In this document: positions 1 to 12,641 of the stretch, one piece after another
How positions within the stretch are numbered: position 1 is the stretch's first letter
Layout of the letters: each line of letters starts with the position of its first letter
NCBI GenBank assembly: GCA_014529385.2
Contig: CM043953.1
Location: forward strand, 81,352,338-81,416,337
DNA: 64,000 nucleotides
From: Adiantum capillus-veneris
Lineage: Eukaryota; Streptophyta; Polypodiopsida; Polypodiales; Pteridaceae
Direction of reading: 5' to 3'
Notes under the pieces: model-generated
Databases searched by the model: none
Told to the model about the DNA's origin: nothing
Seen by the model: the letters and a program-made list of their open reading frames with translations, nothing else
Program-made: the position numbers and the translations under genes

Positions 1-36
1 TCAGAGATCATCAACCAAGTGTTCAAAGGGGGGACT

Positions 37-752
<716 letters not shown>

Positions 753-835
<83 letters not shown>
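753..835. repeat. (CT)n microsatellite
   Basis: Uninterrupted CT run of about 41 units, the reverse complement of the GA run 600 bases upstream. A shorter CT run of ten units follows at 921-940. Confidence 0.98.
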
Positions 836-837
<2 letters not shown>

Positions 838-1173
838 GTGGAATACACTTGGGTCAAGTGACTTTCCCCCAAATTCACTAAGCCAAAGATACCTACATTA
901 AGGATTTTATTTTGGAGAATCTCTCTCTCTCTCTCTCTCTAGTATGGATTTTTCCATGCTCTTGTACTCATGTTCTTCAATTGAATAGTCTTGGTCCAAG
1001 AATTTCATTTGCTAATATGAAACATGCCACACATAGCATATAAGGTGTGTTGAAACCATACTTGGGTGGTTGATACAAAGCATCGTGTTGTTTGGTAACA
1101 TGGAACCTATTCATCTATATATATAGCATTAAGTGGACCAAAAATTCACTAGTTTATCATCAAGACTAGTCTC

Positions 1174-1575
1174 ATGGATAAGGTGGGTTTGTTTTTGGGC
1201 TCTGTTGCATCACAACCTATTGTTGTTGATTGTCCATAGAGATATGCTATGATCAACCTAAAAGATCATCAAGGGTCAAGAAACTATGAGGTGTTTGCAC
1301 TTGTGCCTACTCTAGATGGTGAGATTCAAACTTGTGTGAGGGATGGTGCCACGATAGTCAAAGATTTCCACTTTGTGTTGGATTTAACTTTTGCAAAGAA
1401 ATTCTTGATCATTAAAAATGAAGGATCCTCAAGTAAAATGACACCTGGCATGTTTCACAAGAGAAAAGAGCATGTTATTGATATTTTGCCAAGCTCTTTG
1501 GATGAGCTTGATGAAAAACCAGTGCTTCCATCTTTGAGTACGAGGTGCTTAGTGACAATTGTAGCAAAGAAATAG
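1174..1575 (+). pseudogene. Decayed ORF of unknown function
   Basis: An ATG at 1174 opens a frame that meets a TAG at 1237-1239 and then stays open from the next ATG (1249) to 1575, about 130 codons in all. The downstream 108 residues look soluble and mixed in composition, with no signal peptide, membrane segment or motif I recognise. It sits just outside the LTR of a Copia fragment on the other strand. It could be a piece of a host gene, of an older transposon, or chance. I assign no function. Confidence 0.3.
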
Positions 1576-1662
1576 TAAATGACTTTAGCTTTCTTGGTGG
1601 CCCTGGCAAGCATGTCACAACTTACAACATGGAGGGTTTTATGTGTATACACCCAATTACAT

Positions 1663-1891
1663 TGTTGGAATTAGGGTTGCAAGGAAACACACACAGCTTG
1701 TAGAAGATGAAGGAAGCTCAAGGCACACAACAGAGAGTATATTAATTAGTGTTCAATGGAAAGATAAAATAGCCCTAGAGTGATGGGCGTATATACAATG
1801 CACGAGAAAAAAAACCTCCTACTAAGGGAAAAAATGCCCCGGTGTTCCTAAGTGTGTTCACACACATAATTACTACATGTATATAATAACA
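1663..1891 (-). repeat. 3' LTR of the truncated Copia
   Basis: On the minus strand it starts TGTTATTATATACATG and ends CCTAATTCCAACA. It aligns along its length with the Copia-1 LTRs at roughly 90% by eye. A purine-rich tract lies just outside on the pol side (near 1892-1910). The partner LTR is missing, so no target duplication can be read. Confidence 0.85.
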
Positions 1892-1974
1892 AATCCCCCT
1901 TGGGGGTGATGCGGTGAATGAGAGATGGCACATAGAGTATAGGGAAGTGCCATTCCTTGAGGACATGATCAGTC

Positions 1975-3250
1975 TACAAAGGGGACTAATTCCCAAATCT
2001 TTGCAAAAAGTTTCAAACTTCTCACGAGACAATGCCTTGGCAAAAAGATCTACAAGGTTGTCCTGTGTTGGCACATAAGCCAAGCTAATCTCTCTTGCTG
2101 AGAGCCTCTCCCTGATATAGTGGTAATGCACCTCAATGTGCTTTGTGCGAGCATGAAAAACTAGGTTCCTTGACACTGCCAATGCGCTCTGATTGTCAGT
2201 GTAGATAGTGTTGACAATGTTGTGTCCAACACCCAAATCAGCCATAAGGCATCTGAGCCATACACACTCAATTGTAGCTATGTGAAGACTGCCCCCTACT
2301 CAGTCTCACAACTGGAAGTGGCCACAGTAGGTTGCTTCTTTCTCAACCATGAGACACATGAACTGCCAAGCATGAAACAAGAACCACTTCAAGACACTCG
2401 CATGTCAAAACAACCAGCCCAATATGAGTCCAAAAAAGCATGTAAATCTGGCGGCAATGATCCGCCCTTAGGATAAAACAAGCCAAGATGTAAAGTTCCA
2501 CTCAAGCAGTAAAAAATCCTCTTGACAACCTGCCAATGCTTAGACCCTGGGCTATGCATAAATCTGCTGACCTATGAGACTGCAAACTGAATATTTGGCC
2601 TCGTGCTGCATACATAAGTAAGACAACAAACAATAGTTTAGTAAAGAGTGACATCGGTAGGATCACCAACATCATGAAGACTCAATTTCAAACCTGTTTC
2701 CATGGGAGTGGCAATAAGTTTGCAATCCTCAAGTCCAAACTTACATAGCAATGTCTCTACGTAACTTGTCGGTCACAAGGCAATACCACCATTACACTAC
2801 TTAAACTATATGCCCAAGTAATGATGCAACAGCCCTAAATATTTCATCTTGAAAGTAGCATTCAAATCAGCCTTAAATTCAACAATATGTCTCTCATTTG
2901 GTCCAATGTTCATCAAATCATCCACATAGAGAACCACAATGAGAAGTACATCACCCTCACGCTTTACATACAATGTGCTTTTTGTTGGACTGTTACAAAA
3001 GCCTCGTTTGACCAAATGAGTGTCAGCCTTCTCATACCAAGCACGAGGAGATTGCTTCAGCCCATACAAATATTTCTCACATTTGCACAGTTTATCCTCG
3101 TCCTTTCTTGACAAAACCGTGAGGCTGCGCTACATAAACTTCTCAAATACGTCACCATTCAAGAAAGCAATAGCAATGTAAGACTAATGTACATCCCAAC
3201 CAAAATGAGCTCCCAATGCACATAGAAAATGCACAATAGTCATATGATAA
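1975..3250 (-). pseudogene. Copia pol remnant: RT and RNase H
   Basis: Two open pieces remain. One (3114-2806) carries the RT core with the YGLKQSPRAWYEKAD block and the catalytic YVDD box followed by LMNIG. The other (from 2245 down) carries the RNase H end, with NQSALAVSRN and TKHIEVHYHYIRERL motifs of Copia RNase H. The intervening 0.5 kb is recognisable only by alignment to Copia-1. In the cell the intact enzyme would copy element RNA into cDNA; this copy cannot. It is more diverged than Copia-1 and lies in the opposite orientation. Confidence 0.8.
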
Positions 3251-3602
3251 GAGTGATCCATTTTACTCAAAATAGACTACAGGAATTTGGTTACTGACAT
3301 CTCCCTTCTTTGTATAGCTTGTTGCTACCGCATAAACATAGCAAATGCTTGAAATATTTCCATTGTACCTTGGCCAAAACACATCCTCTATTGATATTGT
3401 TACTCCATAGCTTAAAAGATTTATATTGAGACCTTTGAAAGAGCTTTTGAACCTTTACCCTAGCCTATTTCATGTTGGGTGTGTCAAGAAGTATACAGTG
3501 CAGCTAGGAAAGTGTCAGGCCTCTGAATGTGAGAGTTCACAAAAAAAGCAAGCGAGTCGTAGAAGATTCAAAGTAAAAGACACACTAGAAAGGAACAAAA
3601 CT
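3251..3602. other. Unassigned junction sequence
   Basis: Lies between the Copia fragment and the sharp start of family-A Gypsy homology. No ORF, repeat or LTR end recognised. Confidence 0.5.
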
Positions 3603-6169
3603 CTGCTGGTAGGAATAGTTTCTAGCATATTCAATGTCGTCTTTTGCACTTTGTTTGGATTCTTTGAACAATCCTCAATGAAGTGAGTAACCCCACACTG
3701 AGTGCAATAAGCGTTAATTCTAATGATTTCCGTATGTGGACAAACATTCATGAGATGGTCACCTCCACACTTGTAACAGGGTCCTAGTGCTGGTCTTGGT
3801 CCCACTTGATTCGTCCTTTGTGGATAGGATGGTCTTTGTCCTGTTAACCCTCCATGAGCTATGAACATCAATGTTCTTGCGTCCAAATTGTATCTCTCTT
3901 CATCAGAAGCACTTGTAATTGTTGGTGCTCCAACATTCCCAATCATGCCCCATGGTTCTGATTGTTTGGGTTCTTCTGGTGGGTAATACACAGTTGGAGA
4001 CATGTGTGCACCAGATTCTTCGTAATAGGCTTGAACAGGCACTAGGGCTTGTTCTTCCTGATTCTCTAAGGTTGGTGCATATCTAATGCCCACTGGTCTT
4101 GCTCCTGGTAAAGGTGGTTGTTGTCCCAATACCGGTTGCGGTCTTTCTATCCCCATAGGTCCTGGTACATTTCCCGTTGGGTATCGAGGTACTGGATGTA
4201 TCTGAGGTGGTGCTAATTGAGCAGGAGGTGCATACTGACGCTCCCTTACATACCCTTTGTTGTAATAGCACTCCTCTGTTGGATGGTTTGTCCATTTTTG
4301 TTCAATAGCACACCATTTCAGTGTTTTTGGCAATGGTTTTTGGTATGGTGCCATCCTTTTTAGAGCATCTTCTATCATTTGCTCTACATTTGGCATGGTT
4401 GTTGTTTGAACATTCTTTTTAGTGTTAGTCTCGCTCGCTACGGAGGAGGAGCTACTGGATGCAAAATCTGTATCAGCTGACACCTCTCCATAAACCGTAC
4501 AGTTATCCACTAAGTACAATGCCTCTCTCGTTACTTGCTCGAAACTTGTACAAGCTTTCAAGTGCAAGTCCTTCTTGAGAGTGTCGTTTCTCAGTCCCTC
4601 AATAAAGAGAACAGATAGTCTGTCATCTTGTGGTCGTTCACGTACTGGACATCTCTCAATGTATTGTTTGAAGCGAAGTGAAGCTTCCTTCACTTTTTCG
4701 TGTTCTCTCTGTTTAAAAGCATATATTTGTGAGACCGTATTGTGCTTAATCCCTCATTTTGAGAATTCCTCAGCAAACTCTCTTAGCAAATGGTCAATGT
4801 CCTGGAATCCCCCTATGTTCAGTGGTTGAAACCATGTCAATGCCGTACCTTCTAGAGTAAGACCAAATCCCTCGTATTGTGTATGGAAATCTGTTATCTG
4901 CTCAGCTCTTAAGACTTGCTTAAAGAGTGACACATGTGCATACGGATCTCCTGAACCACCATACTTCTTTGGCATACACTTCGCTACTTGAGATGGTCTC
5001 ATATGTCTATGGTCTGCTACCAATCTCATTGCTCCTGTGTCTCGGCTAAAGCTTTCTCTAGCATCATGGACTTCATGGGTTACCCTTGTCGGTTCCCCTG
5101 CCGTGAATCTACTACTAGGAGGTAAATGTGATGGTTCCGCTCCGAACCTTGGACCTGGAGTGGTATATGTGGGGATTGGAACTGCACTACCTCGATTCGT
5201 ATCCATTGACTCTCTGGAATGTAATGATCCCATTGGTCCGGGCTTCGAGTACTGAGGTTGACTGAAAGAGTCAGCAGCCTGAGTTCTTTGTCCTCCTGTC
5301 GTCATTGGGTTTTGCCCTCCATTTGTTGGTGCTAGTCTTTGTGAGCTAGAAGTAACATAATACTGATGTAGTGGTCCCCCAAAGTATGTATATCCTTCTA
5401 ATTATTTCTTGCCCATTGTTGAGTATTGCCTCCCATACTTGTCGTAAGCGGCAATTTTCACTTCCGATCCCTCTGTGTAGGTAAAGACATAAAGTCTTTT
5501 TTGGTCTGTCAACTCTCCGGTGTAGGGTTCTTCACATCTATAATAGAGATCTTGCTCCCCATTATTATATTTGTATAGCCCCACATAGATGTTATCAGTG
5601 TTGATCCTTGTAGTTTCATTCTCTCTTCTTAACCTCGCATCAGGGAAGTTCATTATTGGTGCTTTCTCCTCGAGTTCTTCATCTACTTTGGCTTTGGTGC
5701 CCATCAATCCCCACTTGTCCACAATGTTAGGGTTTTGGACTACCAAGTACATGGTACCCTCGTCATATAGATATCTATCTCCGCTATAGCTCACAGGCAC
5801 TAAGTCCTTGAACTCACTAGGTCTCTCTTCTATCTTTACACAATAGCGGTCCATTCCATCTTTGTAGATCTTGGCACCTTGCTCATTGTCGTACTGGTAT
5901 TTTATGAACAATAGCTTCATTGTGGCGGAAGGGTTTGATGATCCTGATGCCATATTTTCTCTGTTGTTCAGGTTCAAGTGTTCCAAGTGCTCGGTGAAAA
6001 TCTCGTAAGATCTCTCCGAAGAAGTATCAGAAATACTTCCTTCAAAGATCGGCTCTAATGGTTGCACCCAACTTTGGTTTACACTTCCCTCGGTTGATAT
6101 GACACTTGCTTGTTCCCCTTGTTTTGGTCGGTTATTCTGGAGATTCCTGCCCGATCTCAAATTCATCAA
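3603..6169 (-). pseudogene. Family-A Gypsy gag, copy 1 (truncated)
   Basis: Capsid/nucleocapsid polyprotein that would assemble the cytoplasmic particle around element RNA. The N-terminus begins MMNLRSGRN; family B also carries MNLRSG, so this is a shared lineage motif. The capsid-like region (AHVSLFKQVLR ... TALTWFQPLN) is followed by zinc knuckles, including CX2CX4HX4C (CYKCGGDHLMNVC) and CTQCGVTHFIEDC. One frame runs through three ORF pieces, broken by TAA at 5402-5404 and TGA at 4754-4756. The TGA is also in copy 2; the TAA is not (GAA there). The 3' end is cut off at the 3603 breakpoint, after which the frame reads into foreign sequence. Confidence 0.8.
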
Positions 6170-6333
6170 TTCCCCTGAAGGACTTTAACTTTTCCGTCTC
6201 GGCAATTTGTTTTTCCAAGTTTTTGTGCTCAGAATTGATCCAAACTGATTGATACTTGGTCAATTGTTTAATCTTGTCAGTTGGACAACTTCTGTTTCAT
6301 CAAGTGAGAATTTTGTTGCAGTTATGCTGAAAA

Positions 6334-7055
6334 AGACATTATACGCGTATGATGTCTTTTTTCACAGATTTAGACTATTTTGGTTATGCTCACTCTCAGT
6401 AGCCCCATTATGCTCTTTCCACTCACAAAATTCAGTTTGAACTCTGTTTGAGCAAGTTATGGCTAATTTAGGCTTTTCTTGGCAATTTTCCGCTTTTGAC
6501 TTGTTTTGGGTCAATTATGATCCAAATGGGATGAAACTTGAAATATAACTTCTAGACAGCTATTACAATGGATCTGTGTTGGCAAAGTATCAAAATATGT
6601 CCAAAATTAGGTAAAAGACATCATACGCGTATGATGTCTTTTTCATCAATTTGGGTCAAGACTTGATATTTATGCTTTCTACAGTGTTTGTAACAATCTT
6701 GTCAGGTCAGATATAAAAAATAAGCAGTGGATGTGCTAAAAGACATTATACGCGTATGATGTCGTTTGTCCCAGATTTTGACTATTCTTGGTTTTAAGCC
6801 TTCTCCAATGTTTATAATTGAGTTTCAAGTGTTTTTGTCAGGTTTGAATATAAAAACAAGATCTGAATCCAAAATTTTCTGTTCTTTGCGTTTCTTGGGC
6901 TCCGACTTGTCTTTTTGGGTTTCTTTGAGTGTTAATGCTCTTGTTTTAAGTTGAAATTAGGGTATAACCCCCCTTTTGAACACTCTGGTAAAGTCAAAAT
7001 TTCTGTTTTGGTCTCTGTTTGGTCATTTAGACATCATACGCGTATGATGTCTAAA
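6334..7055. repeat. Dispersed palindrome block, gag side (4 copies)
   Basis: Four copies of a 24-bp inverted repeat with half-site AGACATCATACG, at 6334-6357, 6616-6639, 6741-6764 and 7029-7052. The first and third carry CATT for CATC in the left arm. The last extends to a perfect 30-bp palindrome (7026-7055). Centres all read TACGCGTA. Start-to-start spacing is 282, 125 and 288 bases. The sequence between them is only loosely similar, so the palindrome is the best-kept part of a decayed tandem unit. It lies in the noncoding spacer between ORF1 and gag. Confidence 0.95.
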
Positions 7056-7578
7056 GTTGCAGATTTCCAGTTTTTTTGGCACAGAATCCTTCCTAAAGCT
7101 TCCTCTAGTGCTCAGCAACTCCCAGATACACAGAAAATTTCTCTGACTTTTGTTTATTGCAAGTTTCACTACTAACTCGACGGTTTAGTGATCTAACATG
7201 CAATCAACCATATCAAGCAAATACTCCAATGATTGCTGGCTCTAGATCAGGATCAAATGAAGTCCTACCTAAGCTATTCCTAATCATAAAATGGGTTTGG
7301 TAATTGTGATTTTAAAGAGATCCACTGCCACTCACGGACTAGCAAATTCTTCTTCTATCAACAACTACTCAACACCAACAAAACAACAAACAAATCTAAG
7401 CTAATCTAAAAATACTGTCAACACGGAAGACCCAGGAATACCCCACTTCCTAGTATCTCTCGAGATCTTTGGAGTCCACCACTCCTAAAGCCGGTGTAGA
7501 AAGCTTCTTCGAATGTTTGCATGTGGAAGCTAGGCAAAAACATAATCCTTTGGTATAGGAGGTGCAACACTTTTGGAC
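7056..7578. other. Spacer between ORF1 and the palindrome block
   Basis: Noncoding on the element's strand. No LTR end, primer site or repeat recognised. Confidence 0.5.
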
Positions 7579-9873
7579 TTAGTGTTTGCGGAGGGTCTCA
7601 TTCTCTGTTCTTAGTGTTTGATTTTCTAAAGTGAGCCTCTCCTTTGCTGCCAATGATCCCTCCGCAATGTGAAACCTTTGCACTTGCTCTAATCTTAGCT
7701 CTCTTTGTAAGCTTCGGACCTGGTCTTCCAGAGCTGGTACAAGAGCTCCCTCTTGTTCGGTTCCTGCTCTGCTAGCTCTAGGGGTAGTCCTGAGTCTAGT
7801 GATTGTTCTTTCTTGGAGCTCGACTCTTTCCCTTAGCTCAATGAGCTCATCTTTAGCCGCCTCCAAGTCGTCTTCCATCTGCTCCCTTGCTTCCTGTGCA
7901 CTTGTTACTTCTCTCGAAGCCTCGGCTAGCTAGAGTATCAAGCCGTCTCTCTCGTTTTTCGCGTCGTAGAGTGATGCTTTATGACTTTCAGATTCAGTCA
8001 TAGCATTCTCTAATTTCCTCTGCAACTCGGCTTCCCTTTGTTTGGCTGTCTCAATCTCCACTTCCTTTGCCTTGGATCTTTCTTTGATCTTGCTGAGCAG
8101 TTCATGCACCATGTGCATGTCTTTTTCATCTTCATCTGTCAACTCTAAAGCTTTTTCTGCCACCACCTCCACTGGCTTCGACTCTTCTAGTACGTTCTGC
8201 TCGTCCAGTTTCTCTTCACTCTCTTTTGTACTCTTTATTTTTTCCTCTGTCCCTCTCCGATCATCTTGTTTTTGTAGGGGGATCCCATAGACTGCCTCAA
8301 GAGCCTCTTCTTCAGTGTACCCTATCGCTACCAGATCCTCATAATCGTTTTTCTTTTGCTGAATTGGATCTATCTCCTTTTCCTTGGTCCCGGCCTCCGG
8401 CTTTTCCATACCAGCCGTGTCCATCTCTACTGTGGTCTCTTCCACAATGATTTCCGTCTTCTTTGGGCTTGGTACATCAGTAAAGGAGGGCTGATTGTCC
8501 TCAGTCATCTTGGCTTTCCCTTTGTTTTCTTGCCCGTCTTTCTCTTGAGGTTCAGTAGACTCATCTACTTTCTTCTTCCCCTTGTCGTCCTTTTTCAGCT
8601 CAGCTTTTAAAAGCTGTACTTCCTCTTCAGTGTATGGCTCGACAGGTTGCTGCTCCAGTATAGCCTCTGACTCCTCATAAGCTCTAATATATTGATCATA
8701 TTGATCAACATGTGGCCTGGCTGAGCTAGTTTCGACTTTAGTGGGGTTTGGCACCCACTTTTCTTCAAAGTCCCCCTTTAGAGCTCTTTCCGCTCTAAAC
8801 TGCTCCACCAGTCTTTCCATTCTTGCCGCTTTCTGACTTTTGGTTTGCTTGGGAGCAACCTTCTTCTTTGCTTTCTTCATAAGCGGCTCATCCACATCCT
8901 CTTCAGGTTCTGAAACTATTTCTAGTTTCCTGCGTGCTCTTGTGGACGCCCTCTTGGATACTTCGGGCTGTTCTTCCTCCTCATCGGCTTCTCTAAGCCA
9001 CTTATTCTGGGAGGGAACCTTTGGCCATTGATCTCTGGCTCCAATAGCTTCATAAGCTATTCTTGTCAGAACTTCAGCTCCTCCTATATACTTTGGCTTC
9101 TCGCTGTGCATGGCAATTACTTGCTCGTGGATGTGTTGAGCGTAATTCACCTCTTTTGGCATATTGCTCTTCAATGCCCATGTGATGGTAGTTGCAATGG
9201 CATGGGGTGGTGTCGTATACTTTTGCGGTCTTTTACTGCAAATATGGAGAAACTGGTTGTACAGTCGGCAAAGGGTTGCCGCTCTTTGGTGTGCCATATC
9301 TCCATAAGTTGCATTCTGTTTCTTGGACCCATAAACCTCTATAGCCTCCCTTCTTTCCCTGACAGAGCTCCCTTTGTTGTGCAGCTTCAATGCATCTGCA
9401 ATGAGCTGTGGAGTGATCTGTACCTCTACTTTCTCTCCATCTATTGCTGTCAATGTGGCTTTCCCATCCTTCTGAATGGAGGTTTCCAACTCATACACTC
9501 TTCTTGTATCTACACCTGATGGTCTCGAGGTGAAGAATCTGTGCAAGTCTGCCCTTTCCAGGTACCTGCTGATGTTCTCTGACCTGCTATAATCCACCAA
9601 TTCTTGTGGGATCATCGGTATATCCACCGCTTGCCCTTGAGGATCTCTGAAAGTCCCCTGGTAGATCTTTATTCCCTCTTGTTCCAGTACTGCTTCCTCC
9701 ACCCAAGTTTTGGTTGGCTTGAGGGTTTCTGCTGGAATGTCAAAGGGTTCTGCTTCTGCAAGAGCATCTTTGATTGTCGGTCTTTTTCTCTTTGTTGCTG
9801 ATGACTTGGCGGAATCCATGGATCCTGTAACTCCAATTTCAGAAGTTAGCGTCTTTTTAGTACTGAAAGCCAA
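7579..9873 (-). pseudogene. Gypsy family-A ORF1, coiled-coil protein with one in-frame stop
   Basis: A 765-codon frame upstream of gag on the element's strand, interrupted once by TAG (7930-7932). The context (CTC TAG CTA) fits a CAG-to-TAG change. The first 300 residues are globular (segments like FRDPQGQAVDIPMIPQ and ITPQLIADALKL) and resemble, by pattern only, the plant transposon-protein domain seen in extra ORFs of large plant Gypsy elements. The middle is Lys/Glu-rich and low complexity. The last 170 residues, including the piece after the TAG, are strongly heptad-like and probably a coiled coil. An ORF before gag recalls Ogre/Tat elements, but here it is bracketed by palindrome blocks. 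Function unknown. Confidence 0.7.
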
Positions 9874-9985
9874 AATGAAGCTTTTAACTATTCAAATGAC
9901 TTGAAAATTGAAACATGAGCTATTCAGGGCCTAAGGATGCAGGGTAGGTGAAAAAATATGCAAACTGGGCTCAAAATCATGCTGG

Positions 9986-10996
9986 AGACATCATACGCGT
10001 ATGATGTCTTTTGTGTCAAAATGACTTCATATTGGTTGTGCTTGTAGCTGATAGTGTATACATGAGTATCATATGCTTGGATTTGAGTTTGGATCCCATT
10101 TGGTCAAGTTTTGGCCAGTTTAGTCCAGTTCAGGCTCTTGGCAAAATTTTGAAAGGGGATTGGATTTTATGATCCAAATTGGATAAAACTTGGTGGTTCA
10201 CCTTCAAATGGCATGTAGATCACTTCTGTTTGGTGGTTGAAGCCCTGAGGTGCCAAAATCACATAGTGAGACATCATACGCGTATGATGTTTTTTTAGTG
10301 TATTTTTGGACCAAATTTCTCTATAAGCTTGGATTTGGCTTTAGATAGGCTTATTCAGTGGATTTATGAAGTTTGGATAGATTTTGGGCTAAAAATGGCT
10401 CTGGAGACATCATACGCGTATGATGTCTTTTTCATCAATTTTTCATGGGATTGGTTCTGTGGACTCCCCATGTACTAGTGAAGGACTGTCCCTACTCAAA
10501 TCTTGGTTTGGACTTGAGTATGTTGGATTTGGGCTAAAAGAGGCTTTAGATGAAGGATTTTCCCTCAATTGGGCTAATGGGGTGATCCACTTGACCAAAT
10601 GGTTCCAAACTTCATATGTAGCATGTATTAGATATATATAATGGATGTATGATGTCAAATGAGCAGTTTTGGCTCTGTAAGTGCAAATAGACATCATACG
10701 CGTATGATGTCTTTTGTGTCAAAATGGTGCTTTTTGGTTCCAGATAGCTTGTAGATGTGTTAATCAACGATCCTACAAAGTTTCAATGAGTTTGGAGTTA
10801 TTTTGACAAAATTAGGACCAAAAATCAATTTTATGGCCTACTTTGCGTCTTTTTGGTTTTCCTTGGGTTTTCTAACTCCAATTCTCATGATACTTGGTTC
10901 ATAGGATGTGATTAACATGTGGAATGAGGCTATGCACTCAAATATTGAAATGGATGTGAAATTCATGCTGTGAGACATCATACGCGTATGGTGTCT
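9986..10996. repeat. Dispersed palindrome block, leader side (5 copies)
   Basis: Five more copies of the AGACATCATACG inverted repeat, at 9986-10009, 10269-10292, 10405-10428, 10689-10712 and 10973-10996. Three are perfect; the second has a degraded right arm and the fifth one mismatch (TATGG). Spacing is 283, 136, 284 and 284 bases, and the first three intervals reproduce those of the other block. Several copies share downstream words (CTTTTGTGTCAAAATG; CTTTTTCATCAATTT). The block lies upstream of ORF1 in the presumed leader. Confidence 0.95.
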
Positions 10997-12608
10997 TTTC
11001 TTGAAATGTTGGTCTTTTTGTGCAAAGAATGCTTTGTGCTAGTGCCCTAAGCCCTGCTAACTAGTTTTCAACTTAAAAAGTCATCAGTTTAGCTAAAAAG
11101 CCCCCTTATAGGCATTTCAGTCTCCAAAGTCATCTTTTTGCCTTGGAGTTGAATTTCTTCAACTTTTCTTCTCGAGAGTTTCATTTCTAGCTCATTGGAT
11201 ATGTTGTGAAGCCATCTATTTGGTTGAACTTGACTTTGGCTCCCCGTTCTCCATCTTTCTCCATTTGGTTGCCCGAAAGCGTCTTTTTCACCATCGGTAA
11301 GTGAATCAGCTTTCTTTTGGGTTTTGCTTGCAAACATAAGTCATCCATGTATATTTGAAGCTGCTTGTGAAGTTTCATTTGATTCGGTCGTCAATTTCAG
11401 CCGTTATGCCAAAATGACGCTTTGTGTGTCCGCAGTCGAATCGGTTGTTCCGACCTACTTTTGGTGGTCCAAACCTAGAGATACTCTATGGTTGCATTGT
11501 CCTTGATGTGGTTGAACTTCCTGTGAAGTTTCGTGTCGTTTCGACAATTTTTTTCCTGTCTGCCTCTTGCAGGCTCTGTTGACCTAGGGTTTTTCCAGTC
11601 GTTCTTTCTCGTGCTTTGAGTGTTAGAAACCCATCTTCTATACTAGGGTAACCCACCTATAAATTCTTGCAAGGTTTGGTTAGGCGGTTGTGCCACTACC
11701 TAGCATTCTACCGCATTCCCCGTTTGCTCTTGTTTCTTGGTTTTGGTCAGTTTTCGCGACAAAAGTTAATGATAAGCATCAAAAGCTTATGGCAACGAGT
11801 CTACCTCTCATATCTGGTGTCCTCTGAGCTCTCGTAGCAGTCGTAGAAGGCTGTAGAAGGTTGGATGCTCCTGTGTGCTCTTTGCTCTCTCCAAGAAGGT
11901 AATAGTGGAAATGAGCTTGAAAGTGAAGTGAAAAATACTTAACTTCGGACTTCCCGGATCACTTGTTACCAAATTTGACATGTGCTCCTATCTCGTCGTG
12001 AAATGCACTTTAGGATTTGAAATTTCTCAATTTGGATTCCGTTTGACCTGTTTTTGAGAAATCTGCCCACTTTGCCAAAATTCTGTCATTTCGGGCTTTC
12101 CGCAACTTTTTCAGAATTGTACCCAATTTTTACCATGGGTTGCCCTTGTCATTAGGACCATCACCGTCTATTCTTTTCTTTTTTCCGATCTCGTTTCACT
12201 TGCTTTTTTATTTTTCTTTTATTTTTATTAAGAAAATCATAAAAAATAAAGAAAAATAGCAAATTGAAGCCAAAAAATTCCAAACATACACAATAAATAG
12301 CTGGTAACCCTGTGTATATGAATATACACTTATTTGTGATTTCTGGACTTGGATTACCACTTTTTTTCACTTTTTAGCTCCAAACATACTCTTATTTAGT
12401 GATATTTACACGTCTAGAGACCCAAATTCATCATTTGATCTCTTCTTGTTGCAAAACAAGGTATATAAGGGCATAAATATTATCAATATCCGCAATCAAA
12501 CATAAAAATTGCAAAATCATGTAAGACACTGCCCTTGTAATATAATTTTTGTTTTTCTTTGTTTTTGGCGCTTGTAGCTGCTTTGTAACTCCTGTATACC
12601 TGTATACC
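10997..12608 (-). other. Presumed LTR and leader of family A (ends not resolved)
   Basis: This is the only sequence between the polypurine tract behind pol and the leader of ORF1, so a single LTR should lie here. I could not fix its TG and CA ends or find a TGGCGCC-type primer site. It holds only short chance ORFs. The AT-rich stretch near 12160-12260 has long T and A runs. Confidence 0.4.
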
Positions 12609-12622
12609 TCCCCCCCTCCTAG
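12609..12622 (-). other. Polypurine tract, family A
   Basis: On the minus strand this reads AGGAGGGGGGGAGG, shortly after the end of pol. It is the expected plus-strand primer for reverse transcription. The sequence that follows does not begin with a clear TG. Confidence 0.6.
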
Positions 12623-12641
12623 TCTGAGTCCTCTCGGACGA

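Larger units (their letters stand above)
1663..3250 (-). mobile_element. Truncated Ty1/Copia element (3' quarter)
   Basis: Minus-strand remnant with a 3' LTR and the RT/RNase H end of pol, closely related to Copia-1 at 21.1-26.3 kb. Homology to Copia-1 fades at about 3250, corresponding to the start of RT. The 5' LTR, gag, protease and integrase are absent. Several stops and frameshifts make it non-functional. Confidence 0.85.

Noticed and set aside
6334-10996. Regularly spaced palindromes as a CRISPR array
   Set aside because: Plant nuclear context, spacers of 125-288 bases, split by a 2.3-kb ORF, no cas genes.
12555-12580. TTTTTGGCGCTTG as a Gypsy primer site on the plus strand
   Set aside because: It departs from the tRNA-complementary sequence after TGGCGC and has the wrong orientation for minus-strand family A.
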